Shown here: positions 50,203-59,204 of the stretch, in pieces
Layout of the letters: each line of letters opens with the position of its first letter
Numbering within the stretch: position 1 is the first letter of the stretch
Assembly: GCA_958366985.1 (NCBI GenBank)
Contig: CATXDC010000004.1
Coordinates: 118,187 to 182,186, forward strand
Length of the DNA: 64,000 nucleotides
Direction: 5' to 3'
Source: an uncultured Oscillospiraceae bacterium
Lineage (GTDB): Bacteria; Bacillota; Clostridia; Oscillospirales; Acutalibacteraceae
Translations under genes and position numbers: made by a program
Notes under the pieces: model-generated
Database searches by the model: none
Told to the model about the DNA's origin: nothing
What the model saw: the letters and a program-made list of their open reading frames with translations, nothing else

Positions 50203-51279
50203 TTGAAAATAATAAAATCAAAAACCGCACATATTTTAAAATACATACCTGCCGTCACCGGAAGCTGCCTTATGGCATTTCTTCTGCTGCTTATGCCGGA
50301 AAAAGCCGCCGAAGGGGTACGCAAAGGTCTCGATATATGCGCTGTATCAGTAATTCCATCCCTCTTCCCCTTTATGGCGCTTTCATCCTTTTTAATCAAT
50401 TCACGCCTTTGCCTTTTCAGAGGGAAAATAGCTAATGCTATAGGGAAAAAGCTTTTCTCTCTCCCCGGAAGCGCTCTTTCGGCAGTTTTTATGAGCCTTA
50501 TAGGTGGATTCCCCGTAGGCGCTTCCATGACATCAAAGCTTCTTGCAAACGGAGAAATAACAAAAAATCAGGCTCAGAGAATGATGCTTTTCTGTGTCAA
50601 TGCAGGTCCCGCTTTTGTAATAGGCACTGTTGGAGTTTCCATGCTCGCAAACGCTGCCGCCGGAGGAATAATTCTTATCTCCCTTTTAATATCGTCATTA
50701 TCAATGGGATTTTTTTCTTTTCTAATTTCCGACGGAGAATTTACAACACCCAAAGAATACAAAAACGAAGCAGCTCCTGAATTTTCGCAGGCATTTACAC
50801 GAAGCGTTGCCGACGCTGCCGGAGCAATGTTTTCAATTTGCGCATGGGTTATACTTTTTTCCTGCGTAAACGCCTTTACGGATCTTCTGTCAATCAGTGA
50901 AAGCGGAAAAATTTTTATTAAATCCGTCTTAGAAGTTACAACAGGTTCCTTTGCCGCTGCCGGAAATGTTTCTCTTCCCATAATGTGCCTGATTATAGGC
51001 TTTGGAGGAATATGCGTACACTGTCAGGTAATGGGATTCGCTGCCGAAACAGGAATAAAACCTTCCCTTTTTATTGCGGCAAGAATTATAAACGGAGCTA
51101 TCGCAGCAATGGTATGCGCTGTTATACTTAAGTTTTTCCCTATTTCCACCACTGTTATGTCAAATACGGTGCAGGGTGTCCCCCAGGCATACTCAGCCTC
51201 CATACCCGCAGCTGCCGGACTTCTTGTAATGGGAGGTCTGCTTATTTTGGAACTTGATAGCAAACGCAAAATATGCTAA
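50203..51279 (+). CDS. ylbJ: Sporulation integral membrane protein YlbJ
   Basis: A 358-residue integral membrane protein of the YlbJ family (Gate domain), required for spore cortex formation in Bacillus. About eight helices are seen; family features are VRKGLDICAVSVIPSLFPFM, SLIGGFPVGASMTSKL and FCVNAGPAFVIGTVGVSML. The start is taken as TTG at 50203 with GGGGTG about seven bases upstream; the first ATG is 23 codons in and would cut into the first helix. It is divergent from yqfC, also a sporulation gene. Confidence 0.92.
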   Translation: MKIIKSKTAHILKYIPAVTGSCLMAFLLLLMPEKAAEGVRKGLDICAVSVIPSLFPFMALSSFLINSRLCLFRGKIANAIGKKLFSLPGSALSAVFMSLIGGFPVGASMTSKLLANGEITKNQAQRMMLFCVNAGPAFVIGTVGVSMLANAAAGGIILISLLISSLSMGFFSFLISDGEFTTPKEYKNEAAPEFSQAFTRSVADAAGAMFSICAWVILFSCVNAFTDLLSISESGKIFIKSVLEVTTGSFAAAGNVSLPIMCLIIGFGGICVHCQVMGFAAETGIKPSLFIAARIINGAIAAMVCAVILKFFPISTTVMSNTVQGVPQAYSASIPAAAGLLVMGGLLILELDSKRKIC

Positions 51280-51304
51280 AATTCCCTTAATGGGAGGCGG
51301 AATT

Positions 51305-51514
51305 ATGAAGCTTTACGGAAAAAATATAGACAGCGCCTGCGAATATTGCAGGTACGGAAAACGTTCTTCTGAAAAGGACGTAGTATTGTGCGTAAAAAAG
51401 GGCATTGTTTCGGCAGGATTTTCATGCAGCAAATTCAAATATGACCCATTAAAAAGAATCCCAAAGCGCAGACCACCCATGCCAAAATATTCTCCTGAAG
51501 ATTTTGAGCTGTAA
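51305..51514 (+). CDS. Small cysteine-containing protein, conserved in Clostridia (unknown)
   Basis: A 69-residue basic protein with four cysteines (CEYCRYG, VLCVKKG and FSCSKFKYDPLKRIP), a spacing that suggests one zinc or iron-sulfur site. The motif ending FKYDPLKRIPKR is one I remember from similar small proteins in other Clostridia, none characterised. The ATG at 51305 follows GGGAGG; an earlier in-frame ATG would overlap ylbJ. It lies 25 bases after ylbJ and 20 before the DUF1801 gene, so it is probably cotranscribed. Confidence 0.75.
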   Translation: MKLYGKNIDSACEYCRYGKRSSEKDVVLCVKKGIVSAGFSCSKFKYDPLKRIPKRRPPMPKYSPEDFEL

Positions 51515-51534
51515 AGGCATAAAAAAGAAAAGCC

Positions 51535-51885
51535 ATGCCATCTAAAGAAATTGAGAAATATTTGAATTTGGTTGACGAAAGAGCACAGCTTAAAGTGCTG
51601 CCCATAATTGAGTATATTGAATCGCATTATCCTAAAGCTGTTTTTGACACTGAGCATTCAGAAAAAACCAAAATTCCCACCTATCGTTTTGAAGATAATT
51701 TTGTAGGTATCGGCTGCCGAAAGCACTATATAAGTCTATATTTCAGCAGCGAAAGACCTGTTAAAATTATAGGAAGTCTTACTGAAAGAGTAAGATGCAA
51801 CAAGAACTCCGTAAACATAAGCTACTGCGGCGAAACGGATTATGAAGCCTTATTCAGAGGTATAAACACAGAGCTTAAAGGATGA
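51535..51885 (+). CDS. DUF1801 (YdhG-like) domain protein
   Basis: A 116-residue protein of the YdhG/DUF1801 fold, related to the frataxin-like iron chaperone Fra of Bacillus. Seen are RAQLKVLPIIEYIESHYPKA, MKYKIPTY-like SEKTKIPTYRFEDN and the YISLYFSSE strand. The ribosome site is weak (AAAGAAAAG). It is the last plus-strand gene before a bidirectional terminator. An iron-related role is a family possibility only. Confidence 0.75.
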   Translation: MPSKEIEKYLNLVDERAQLKVLPIIEYIESHYPKAVFDTEHSEKTKIPTYRFEDNFVGIGCRKHYISLYFSSERPVKIIGSLTERVRCNKNSVNISYCGETDYEALFRGINTELKG

Positions 51886-51914
51886 ATAAAATAAATATAA
51901 AAAGAACGACATAA

Positions 51915-51943
51915 AAAAATCCGATCTTACCGATCGGATTTTT
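51915..51943. terminator. Bidirectional terminator between the DUF1801 gene and dpaB
   Basis: A perfect 12-bp stem (51915-51926 with 51932-51943) with TTACC loop, A-run before and T-run after; it serves the two convergent units. Confidence 0.9.
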
Positions 51944-51958
51944 GCTTTATTTCTAAGT

Positions 51959-52531
51959 TTATAAAAGTATTGGCTGAAGCTGCTGACCCTTTACAGCGGC
52001 TTCTATTGCGTTTGCGGTAAGTGAAAAATCTGCCACAATGGAATTGGGCTTTTTCACATAATCATCCTGACGCATTGGGACAAAAAATACATTCTTATAA
52101 TTCATAAGCTGACCTATGTTTTTCGCTGCTGCGCCTAAGGCATCGTTTGTGGAAACTGCTATAAGCAGCGGTCTGCCGTTACGCAGATGAGCCTTTGCAG
52201 CAAGGGTTACGGTGGTATCAGTTATTCCGTTTGCAAGCTTTCCGAGAGTGTTGCCGGTACAGGGTTCAATGAGAAGTATATCAAGAAGTTTTTTGGGGCC
52301 TATGGGCTCCGCCTCGGTTATTCCGGTTATTATCTTTTTTCCGCATATGGTTTCTATTCTGCCACGAAAATCCTGAGCGTCACCAAACCTTGTATCTGTG
52401 GAATATGCATTTTCGCTCATTATAGGTATTACATCAAATCCTGATTTCACAAGATTTTCTATCTGTTCAATTGCCTTTGCAAAGGTGCAAAAAGATCCGC
52501 ACAATGCAAAGCCAACTTTTAATTTCTCCAT
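51959..52531 (-). CDS. dpaB: Dipicolinate synthase subunit B
   Basis: Also known as SpoVFB; with DpaA it oxidises dihydrodipicolinate to dipicolinic acid, the calcium chelator of the spore core, in the mother cell. The 190-residue flavoprotein-like subunit shows KVGFALCGSFCTFAKAI, IIPCTGNT-like LLIEPCTGNTLGKLANGI and RPLLIAVSTNDALG. Its ATG overlaps the dpaA stop (TGATG). It confirms the organism makes endospores. Many Clostridia lack dpaAB and use an EtfA-like enzyme, so its presence is informative. Confidence 0.95.
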   Translation of the reverse strand: MEKLKVGFALCGSFCTFAKAIEQIENLVKSGFDVIPIMSENAYSTDTRFGDAQDFRGRIETICGKKIITGITEAEPIGPKKLLDILLIEPCTGNTLGKLANGITDTTVTLAAKAHLRNGRPLLIAVSTNDALGAAAKNIGQLMNYKNVFFVPMRQDDYVKKPNSIVADFSLTANAIEAAVKGQQLQPILL

Positions 52532-53388
52532 CAGCTATCCTCCTTTACTGTATTTACTATGGTTTTTGCTATTATTTCTCCTGCGCTTTCAGGGGCAATC
52601 TTTCCGGGAAGTCCCGAAGCGAGTATAACATTTACTCCCGCTGCACGTGCTTTTTCAAGGTCTGTACCGTAAGGAGCAGACGCCGCTTCCGCATAGAGAC
52701 ACCCTTTAAGCTGCTTAATATGCTTTTCACTTATAATCTCAGCAGGAACAGTATTTACTGCCATTCTGATTTTTTCGGGAATGTCAAAATCATCCGATAT
52801 GTTAACTGTCTTGAAACCTCTTTTTTCAGCCTCAGCTAAAACAGACGCCCTGCGTGCACCTATTATCACATCTGCTCCCATGGCCTTGAATAGCTCTCCA
52901 ATAGCTTTACCTGTTTTGCCGAAACCGAAAACGGCAACCGCCGCCCCGTCTACTGTAACTGGAAGCTCCCTCAAAGCTATTTCGGCAATACCCTCAGCTG
53001 TGGGAACTGCGTTTAAAAGCTGAAAATCTTCACGGGAGTAGCAGTCATAAATTTTATTTTCGGAGAAAAGCTTTTTGATATCATCAGACATTTTGCCGCC
53101 GAAAACGCTCTTTCCCTTTCCGATGAATTCCGAAAGGGATGTTATGCTTATTTTATTCTCCGAAAAAGGCGCATTTATATTTTCGCCGTCCCGTGTAAGG
53201 GGAAGCGGAAGCACAACGGCATCATAAAGATATGCATTTTCTGCACTTTCAGCTTTATACGGAACAGCTCCGCCATATTTTTCAAAGCCTGCCGCCGCTG
53301 TTTCATATCCCATTTTTTTCAGCTTGTCTGCTGCATAAAGCTGTCTTTCATCGCCGCCTGCAAAAAGAAAACTTCCGATTTTCTCCAT
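52531..53388 (-). CDS. dpaA: Dipicolinate synthase subunit A
   Basis: Also known as SpoVFA; the dehydrogenase subunit of dipicolinate synthase. The 285-residue protein has an N-terminal DpaA domain (GSFLFAGGDERQLYAADKL) and a Rossmann NAD(P) site AVFGFGKTGKAIGELFKA near residue 155. The frame is open further upstream, but the ATG at 53388 has GGAGGAAT and gives the usual start. It is divergent from murC with 195 bases between; a mother-cell promoter is expected there but not identified. Confidence 0.95.
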   Translation of the reverse strand: MEKIGSFLFAGGDERQLYAADKLKKMGYETAAAGFEKYGGAVPYKAESAENAYLYDAVVLPLPLTRDGENINAPFSENKISITSLSEFIGKGKSVFGGKMSDDIKKLFSENKIYDCYSREDFQLLNAVPTAEGIAEIALRELPVTVDGAAVAVFGFGKTGKAIGELFKAMGADVIIGARRASVLAEAEKRGFKTVNISDDFDIPEKIRMAVNTVPAEIISEKHIKQLKGCLYAEAASAPYGTDLEKARAAGVNVILASGLPGKIAPESAGEIIAKTIVNTVKEDS

Positions 53389-53583
53389 AAAACAATTCCT
53401 CCATACAATCCCCAAAATTCCTTTGACAAAAACAGTTCCCATTAAACAGGGTCATTATCATAATATGGAAATCACCGTTCAGAGTGCATGATTTTAATTT
53501 TATTCATTCAATTCTCAAAAAGCTGTTTATTTATTTAGTGTTTTGCAATATAATGTATGTATTAAGAAGAAGAGGTGACAGCT

Positions 53584-54963
53584 TTGTACGATATAGATAA
53601 TCTACTTAAATCTGTAAAAAGAGTTCATTTTATAGGTATAGGCGGTTCCGGAATGTGCCCCCTTGCTGAAATTCTTATTTCCGAGGGATACAAAATTTCC
53701 GGTTCGGACAACAACGAAAGCGACAATCTCGTAAAGCTGCGTTCATTGGGTGTTCCTGTACACATGGGACAAAAGGCAGAAAACATCAAAGGCGCTGAAA
53801 TGATTGTATACACTGCGGCGCTTCTACCCGATAATCCTGAGCTTGTAGCGGCTAAGGAAAGCGGAATCCCCACATTTGAACGTTCAAAGCTTTTCGGAGC
53901 AATCAGCCGGCTTTATCCCGACTGCATAGGCGTTTGCGGCACTCACGGAAAAACCACCGTTACTTCAATGCTCACTCAGATTTACATCACCTGCGGAAAA
54001 GATCCGTCAGCGGTTATTGGCGGAACCCTTCCACTTATCGGCAGCCACGGAAGAGTTGGTAAAAGCGATACTCTTATCTGCGAAGCCTGTGAGTTTGTTG
54101 ATACATTCCTCGACCTTTCCCCCGACACTGCGGTTATACTGAACATCGACGAGGATCATCTTGACTACTTCAAGACTCTTGATAATCTTATTCTTTCTTT
54201 CCACAAGTTTGCTTCCATGGCAACAAAAGCGGTCATATATAACGGCGATGATGCAAACACGCTCAAAGCTGTTAAAGACTGCGGAGAAAAGGATAAAATA
54301 ACATTCGGTTTTGAAAAGACCAACGACTTCTATCCTGAGAATATCACAATGACAAGAGGGGCTTTCCCGAAGTTCACCGCAATGCATAAGGGTGAAGTTT
54401 TAGGCGAGGTTCAGCTTTCAGTTCCCGGCACACACAATGTTCTTAACGCTCTTGCTGCAATTGCCGTTTCCGTTTACGGCGGAATTGAGGCAAAGGAAGC
54501 TATAAAGGCAATTGAGCAGTTCAGAGGAGCCGGCAGAAGATTTGAATTCCTTGCAGAAGAAAAAGGCATTACAATTGCCGATGATTATGCGCATCATCCC
54601 GCAGAGCTTAAAGTAACCCTTGAAGCTGCAATGGCAATGGATTTCAATGAAGTCTGGGCAGTATTCCAGCCCTTCACCTATTCGAGAACCTATACTTTAA
54701 TGGATGATTTTGCAGAGGTTCTTAAAATCCCCCAGCACACAGTTATGACGGAGATAATGGGTTCCCGTGAAAGGAACACATACAACGTATACACCTCTCA
54801 GCTGGCAGAAAAAATTCCCGGCAGCGTATGGTTCAACACCTTTGAAGAAGTTTCCGACTATGTTGTAAGCCATGCAAAACCCGGCGATCTTGTAATCACT
54901 CTCGGCTGCGGCGATATTTACAAAGCGGCAAAGATGATGATTAAAAAGCTCAGAGAAAACTAA
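53584..54963 (+). CDS. murC: UDP-N-acetylmuramate--L-alanine ligase MurC
   Basis: MurC adds L-alanine to UDP-MurNAc, the first peptide step of peptidoglycan synthesis. The 459-residue protein has HFIGIGGSGMCPLAEIL, the ATP loop GVCGTHGKTTVTSML, ICEACEFVDTFLDL and ADDYAHHPAEL. Start choice: a GTG at 53575 is in frame, but GAGGTGA (53572-53578) looks like the ribosome site for the TTG at 53584. A TATAAT at 53549-53554 is a promoter candidate with a weak -35. Usually found in the division cluster; here it stands alone. Confidence 0.96.
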   Translation: MYDIDNLLKSVKRVHFIGIGGSGMCPLAEILISEGYKISGSDNNESDNLVKLRSLGVPVHMGQKAENIKGAEMIVYTAALLPDNPELVAAKESGIPTFERSKLFGAISRLYPDCIGVCGTHGKTTVTSMLTQIYITCGKDPSAVIGGTLPLIGSHGRVGKSDTLICEACEFVDTFLDLSPDTAVILNIDEDHLDYFKTLDNLILSFHKFASMATKAVIYNGDDANTLKAVKDCGEKDKITFGFEKTNDFYPENITMTRGAFPKFTAMHKGEVLGEVQLSVPGTHNVLNALAAIAVSVYGGIEAKEAIKAIEQFRGAGRRFEFLAEEKGITIADDYAHHPAELKVTLEAAMAMDFNEVWAVFQPFTYSRTYTLMDDFAEVLKIPQHTVMTEIMGSRERNTYNVYTSQLAEKIPGSVWFNTFEEVSDYVVSHAKPGDLVITLGCGDIYKAAKMMIKKLREN

Positions 54964-54968
54964 ATGAC

Positions 54969-55004
54969 AAAAATCCGGATGGCATATAGCCTCCGGATTT
55001 TTTA
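54969..55004. terminator. Terminator between murC and the orphan gene
   Basis: A stem of AAAAATCCGGA and TCCGGATTTTT arms with inner GGC/GCC pairing and opposing T bases; A-run and T-run allow action in both directions. Confidence 0.85.
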
Positions 55005-55022
55005 TTTATAAGTATATAAAAT

Positions 55023-55589
55023 TTAAGCATGTGATCTCTCAGTTAAACCATCAATTTTCCAAGGCGCTAATCTAAAATTCAATTCATTATTAATAAGCAG
55101 CATTGAGTACACCGAATCCATATGTACAATTTTCTCTTTTGAATATTCTATATCTACCTCATTGTCACAAAAAACATACTCAAAGCCATAAGGCAAAATA
55201 TTTTTAATTATTGCTTTTATTTTGCTCTCCAATATATCAATTCCATTGACGATATCAAAATTCTCTTCAGGAATCTCAAATAAAGCACCTTGATAACCGT
55301 CGCCTTTTTTAAGCTTAAATAATACCCCACTGACACATCTTTTTTCTATTAAATAATCAATATGCAGTTCACATAAATTATTTGAATAGCAATCAGACAA
55401 TGCGGAATCTATTTCTTTAATGGACATCGTTTTTTCTTTCCAACTTATGCACTCACTGTCTAACGGATATTTTAAAGTCATTCTTTGAATATTCGCTCCG
55501 AACATATTAAAAGCTCTTTTGCATAATTCCAAAAACTCACTCGGTTCACATTTTCCTGCTACCAAACCTACACTTATGTAACTTCCCAT
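55023..55589 (-). CDS. Uncharacterised soluble protein (188 aa)
   Basis: A 188-residue soluble protein with no signal peptide or membrane segment, starting MGSYISVGLVAGKCEP and containing alternating strands and helices. The ATG at 55589 has AGGAG upstream. The codon use is more AT-rich than the neighbours, and it stands alone between murC and the GH18 gene. The overall look (small, acidic, orphan, AT-rich) recalls immunity proteins of polymorphic toxin systems, but I see no toxin gene next to it and cannot support that call. Confidence 0.6.
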   Translation of the reverse strand: MGSYISVGLVAGKCEPSEFLELCKRAFNMFGANIQRMTLKYPLDSECISWKEKTMSIKEIDSALSDCYSNNLCELHIDYLIEKRCVSGVLFKLKKGDGYQGALFEIPEENFDIVNGIDILESKIKAIIKNILPYGFEYVFCDNEVDIEYSKEKIVHMDSVYSMLLINNELNFRLAPWKIDGLTERSHA

Positions 55590-55823
55590 ATCTTATTTTC
55601 TCCTGTTTTAATTATTTAGGCGTATTATATTTCGACTTAAAACTTCAAATATGTTTTAATGAGTGCTGTACTTAGAATTATAACTTGCAAAACATCTTTA
55701 CGCAACGGAACCTTTTAGTTTCTTATAATTTTCATTTCCGAATTAAATATGCCTATCAGCATTATATCCATTTTTACATTTTTATAACAAATTCGCATAT
55801 ATGTATAAAAAATCAATATGATA

Positions 55824-55852
55824 TTGACTTTTGTATGGACTGATATTACAAT
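55824..55852 (+). promoter_or_regulatory. Promoter of the GH18 lipoprotein gene
   Basis: TTGACT (55824-55829), a 17-base spacer and TACAAT (55847-55852), 47 bases before the start codon. Confidence 0.75.
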
Positions 55853-55857
55853 TTTTG

Positions 55858-55875
55858 CGTGCACGTACACGTGTA
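55858..55875. promoter_or_regulatory. Adjacent palindromes at the GH18 transcription start
   Basis: CGTGCACG (55858-55865) and TACACGTGTA (55866-55875) are perfect palindromes side by side immediately after the -10 box, a position where a bound repressor would block initiation. Confidence 0.5.
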
Positions 55876-55898
55876 ATATATTTGAGGGAGAAACAAAT

Positions 55899-57302
55899 AT
55901 GAAACAGAAAATGAAAATTCTAATGCGCTGTTTTGCATTGACAATAGTTATATTATTGTTGCTTACAGGATGTATCGGTAATAAAACAGATTTGGCAGAA
56001 GAGAATAATGTGAATCCGATATCGCTTACGGCAGACGATACGGCATATGAAAAAATCTGTGACAGTAATAATAAAACATATGCTGAAATAGATCCCGGAG
56101 ACTCATTTACCGTTAATCTGAAGTCCCCTGAAAAAATCAATACTATAACTTTGCGTGAAAAGGGATCTGACTGCGAACTCTTTAATATTTACTGTGTCGA
56201 TTCAAAGGGAAACAAAAGTCTTATTTACACCGGCGACATAATAGATGATTACCTCTACTGTTCTTTTAAAGATACACAGGCAGTGCAAATAATTTTTGAA
56301 GTGGAAAAGGCAGATAAAACAGTTAAGCTCTGCGATATATCTGCATACTATAAAGAAAAAAACAATACAGATTTCAGAGTACATTCATATTTTGCGTTTT
56401 GGGGAAATGATGACACCTACTTTTCAGACCGAGTAAATGACAGTAACCTGAGTAAGACATTTGATATCACCACTGATGCAATCATAATTGGAAATGTATA
56501 CTGGAATGAAGACGGTACACTAAAATATCCGCAAAGTCAATTTGAAAGGGAACTTTCCGCATTGCGTCAAATTATCGGCGAGCGTGATGTCCGCATTTGG
56601 GTTTGCATATTAAATCCCAGAAAAGAGGACGGAACTATAGACAATAACGCCTCGGTAAGATCAATCAATAAAAACCTTGATAAGCTCACCGACAACATAG
56701 CTGCATTCAGTGAAAAATACGCTCTTGACGGTATTGATTTTGACTGGGAATATCCAAGACTTCCACATGTATGGAGTGCATACAATAAGCTTTTAACAAA
56801 TCTCAAACCAAAACTTGAGAAAAGCGGTACCCTTTTATCATCTGCACTTGGTCCCTGGGGAAATATGATGAACGATGAAGCAAAGGAAGCTCTCGATTTT
56901 GTAAATGTAATGTCATATGACTGGGCAAAAAACAAACGCAATAATCATGCAGAGTTCTATACCTGCCATTATTTCAGTGCAAAATATTTCCTGAACCACG
57001 GTTTCAAGAAAGAGCAGCTTGTTCTCGGTGTTCCCTTTTACGGAAGCACTACCGGTGATGAATACAGTCAAGCATCATATTCAAGTTTTGAAATAACCGA
57101 CAAAGGACAAAACACAGGAACACTTGACGGAAAAGAGTATTATTTTAACGGATATAACACCATATATTCCAAAACAGCATTTACTGCTGACAGCGGATTT
57201 GCAGGCATGATGATATGGAACGGACAGCTTGACTGCCCATACGAAAGCGAATACAGTCTTTTCAAAGCAATGGAAGAAGCAATTAATAACAGAGTTAATT
57301 GA
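55899..57302 (+). CDS. GH18 family glycosidase-like lipoprotein
   Basis: A 467-residue exported lipoprotein. The signal peptide ends in LLLLTGC, so the cysteine near residue 25 would be lipidated. A beta-sandwich-like region (about 35-160, discoidin/F5-8-like in feel, EKINTITLREKGSDCELF) precedes a GH18 TIM barrel with the catalytic DGIDFDWEYPRL; the final Glu is the acid of the D-x-x-D-x-D-x-E motif, so it should be active. Chitinase, endo-beta-N-acetylglucosaminidase and peptidoglycan hydrolase activities are all possible. The ATG at 55899 has GAGGGAG; upstream codons in frame lack a ribosome site. Confidence 0.9.
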   Translation: MKQKMKILMRCFALTIVILLLLTGCIGNKTDLAEENNVNPISLTADDTAYEKICDSNNKTYAEIDPGDSFTVNLKSPEKINTITLREKGSDCELFNIYCVDSKGNKSLIYTGDIIDDYLYCSFKDTQAVQIIFEVEKADKTVKLCDISAYYKEKNNTDFRVHSYFAFWGNDDTYFSDRVNDSNLSKTFDITTDAIIIGNVYWNEDGTLKYPQSQFERELSALRQIIGERDVRIWVCILNPRKEDGTIDNNASVRSINKNLDKLTDNIAAFSEKYALDGIDFDWEYPRLPHVWSAYNKLLTNLKPKLEKSGTLLSSALGPWGNMMNDEAKEALDFVNVMSYDWAKNKRNNHAEFYTCHYFSAKYFLNHGFKKEQLVLGVPFYGSTTGDEYSQASYSSFEITDKGQNTGTLDGKEYYFNGYNTIYSKTAFTADSGFAGMMIWNGQLDCPYESEYSLFKAMEEAINNRVN

Positions 57303-57336
57303 CAGAGCATATACATTTTAAATTTAAGTAATACAG

Positions 57337-57366
57337 AAAACGGGACAGTAAAAACTGTCCCGTTTT
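57337..57366. terminator. Bidirectional terminator between the GH18 gene and the anti-sigma gene
   Basis: A perfect 12-bp stem (57337-57348 with 57355-57366), AAAA before and TTTT after, shared by convergent genes. Confidence 0.85.
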
Positions 57367-57381
57367 GATATTTATAAGGTT

Positions 57382-58563
57382 TTATAAATTCTCCGTTCCG
57401 ATATATGTTACTTCCGGCTGTTCTCGGAGCTTTAAAATATCCTTTTTCTGGGCTACTACAAAAAATCCGTAGATATTAAGTCCGTCCTTTTCGACACTTT
57501 CGATTATACTGTCAAAGTCAACATCACCGGTATTCATCATCTTTACAATATCGTCGTTATCCCTGAGATAGGAAAGCATGGAAATAAAATGAGTTTTCAT
57601 AATTTCACCGTTTCCTGCATCCTCAACAACGCCGTCAAGATCAGTCAGTGACAAATACGGATATTTCTCCTTATCCCATCTGAAACATGTTCCTCCCGGT
57701 AAAACATTAAAGCCCATGTTTGGAGAAATAATCATTCCGGTTTCATCGCAAGCTCCCACAGCACACCACAGGTAATAATCAGGAATTCCAAATTTGACAA
57801 ACCATTTGTAAAAATCTTCATATGCCATCATATCTTTAAGAGTTACATAAACTCTGTAATACTTTGATTCATCAAGCTCCTCAATAGCTTTGTCTGCCTC
57901 TTTTCTTGTTCCGTTCAATCCAATCCGTTCGCCGGTATCTCCGTCCGTGGCTACGCTACCCATTATTTCTCTTCCAGGAACAAAAATATTAAAATTCGGC
58001 AGTCTTAAAGAATCTGAATCATAAAGAATAAGCTTATTTCTTTCGATAATTCCATCCACATTTTCAAAATTTCCGTCAATAGACTGATGCTGCCAAATTT
58101 TTATCCTGTACTTACCATATCCTAAATCTTCTGCAATTACCGCATCTCTGTAATCCCCCGGCATAAACATATCCGTATACACTGCCATATCAAGGGACAT
58201 CTGATTTATGCTGTATTCGTCCTCTATGATTTTTGCAGGTGAATAGTAAAACAGCGACACAAAATCAGGCAGTACAAATATTACAAACAAAATTATTGCA
58301 AGCACAACTGCTCCCGTAATAGTACCTGCTTTGATAAAAGCTTTGCGGATGGATTTCTGCACATAAGATATAAATTTTTCGTCAGCCTCAGTTTCTGTGG
58401 AAGATTCAGTTGTACTCAAATCGTCGAGCCCGGGAATTTTAGACTCATCAAAAAGATATTCGCTTATGGCGTCCTGCTTTTCGATATCGGCTTCTATTTC
58501 CTTTTTACGATTTTCATCGAGTTTTCCGCTTTTGTATAATTCAAGCAATTCACGGTATGTCAT
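57382..58563 (-). CDS. Membrane anti-sigma factor (sigma-regulator N/C-terminal domain family)
   Basis: A 393-residue membrane protein. The N-terminal cytoplasmic domain (TYRELLELYKSGKLDENRKKE) resembles the sigma-regulator N-terminal domain; one transmembrane helix follows (about 80-105, AGTITGAVVLAIILFVIFVL), then a large outer domain of the partner C-terminal family. The frame is open far upstream, but the ATG at 58563 overlaps the sigma-factor gene by 14 bases, the usual arrangement of a sigma/anti-sigma pair. It should hold the ECF sigma factor at the membrane until an envelope signal arrives; the signal is unknown. Confidence 0.85.
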   Translation of the reverse strand: MTYRELLELYKSGKLDENRKKEIEADIEKQDAISEYLFDESKIPGLDDLSTTESSTETEADEKFISYVQKSIRKAFIKAGTITGAVVLAIILFVIFVLPDFVSLFYYSPAKIIEDEYSINQMSLDMAVYTDMFMPGDYRDAVIAEDLGYGKYRIKIWQHQSIDGNFENVDGIIERNKLILYDSDSLRLPNFNIFVPGREIMGSVATDGDTGERIGLNGTRKEADKAIEELDESKYYRVYVTLKDMMAYEDFYKWFVKFGIPDYYLWCAVGACDETGMIISPNMGFNVLPGGTCFRWDKEKYPYLSLTDLDGVVEDAGNGEIMKTHFISMLSYLRDNDDIVKMMNTGDVDFDSIIESVEKDGLNIYGFFVVAQKKDILKLREQPEVTYIGTENL

Positions 58564-59053
58564 AATTTTTCGCCTCCAGATAAGATTTAAGTTCTCTCCT
58601 TGCCCTGTAAGAAAGCACCCGTACATTTTCGGGAGTGATGTGCAGAATTGCCGCAATCTCCTTTTGTGATAAATTTCCGAAATACTGCATCTGAAGCACT
58701 TCTCGCTTCTTCGGTTCAAGACTGTTAACAGCCTCATATAGAATCCTGCGGTTTTCGTCCTGCATTATTTCATCAAAAAGTGTGTTTTCGCCTTCATCGT
58801 CTTTCCGCTGCATCTCCTCAAGGGAAACTTTTCCCTTTTCTTTCTTAAAGGTATTAAAATAAAGATTCCTCGCCACCACATAAAGCCATGCACGGACATT
58901 TGTATGGCTGTCAGAAAGGGACAACAGCGCTTTAAGGAATGTTTCCTGAAGCAAATCTTCGGAAAGGGCAGCATCACTGCTCAGGGAATAAAGGTAAAGA
59001 TAAATTTCCCTGCTGTATCTGTGATATAAAATATTAAGCAGTTCCTTATCCAC
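58550..59053 (-). CDS. ECF-type RNA polymerase sigma factor
   Basis: A 167-residue group IV sigma factor. Region 2 is seen in LSEDLLQETFLKALLSL and AWLYVVARNLYFNTFK, region 4 in LSQKEIAAILHITPENVRVL. The start is GTG at 59053 with GGAGGG eight bases upstream. The downstream overlapping gene is a membrane anti-sigma factor, so it is expected to answer an envelope stress and to transcribe its own operon. The target regulon is not determined; no clear autoregulatory AAC/CGT-type promoter was identified upstream. Confidence 0.92.
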   Translation of the reverse strand: MDKELLNILYHRYSREIYLYLYSLSSDAALSEDLLQETFLKALLSLSDSHTNVRAWLYVVARNLYFNTFKKEKGKVSLEEMQRKDDEGENTLFDEIMQDENRRILYEAVNSLEPKKREVLQMQYFGNLSQKEIAAILHITPENVRVLSYRARRELKSYLEAKNYDIP

Positions 59054-59149
59054 ATCCGGCTCCCTCCCCTCTTTATTAAATCCGCACTGATTTTACTTTT
59101 CACTATTATAACAACCAAACAGGCAAAATGTTACAGTATATCAAAAAAT

Positions 59150-59181
59150 AAAAAACGCAGAGCATTTTTAAACACTCTGCG
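59150..59181 (-). terminator. Terminator downstream of the proBA-linked membrane gene
   Basis: Stem CGCAGAG (59156-59162) with CTCTGCG (59175-59181); on the minus strand it is followed by a T-run (A-run at 59151-59155). Confidence 0.75.
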
Positions 59182-59204
59182 CTTTTGTTATTATTAAATT
59201 TAAA

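Larger units (their letters stand above)
55590..55898. promoter_or_regulatory. Intergenic region upstream of the GH18 lipoprotein
   Basis: This 309-base, very AT-rich region has no supported gene. It contains a good plus-strand promoter (55824-55852) followed by two adjacent palindromes (55858-55875), and a TATAAT on the minus strand at 55629-55624 that may serve the orphan gene but lacks a clear -35. Confidence 0.6.

Noticed and set aside
55023..55589. Immunity protein of a polymorphic toxin system
   Set aside because: Only a general resemblance; no toxin, secretion or repeat gene is adjacent, so the call was not made.
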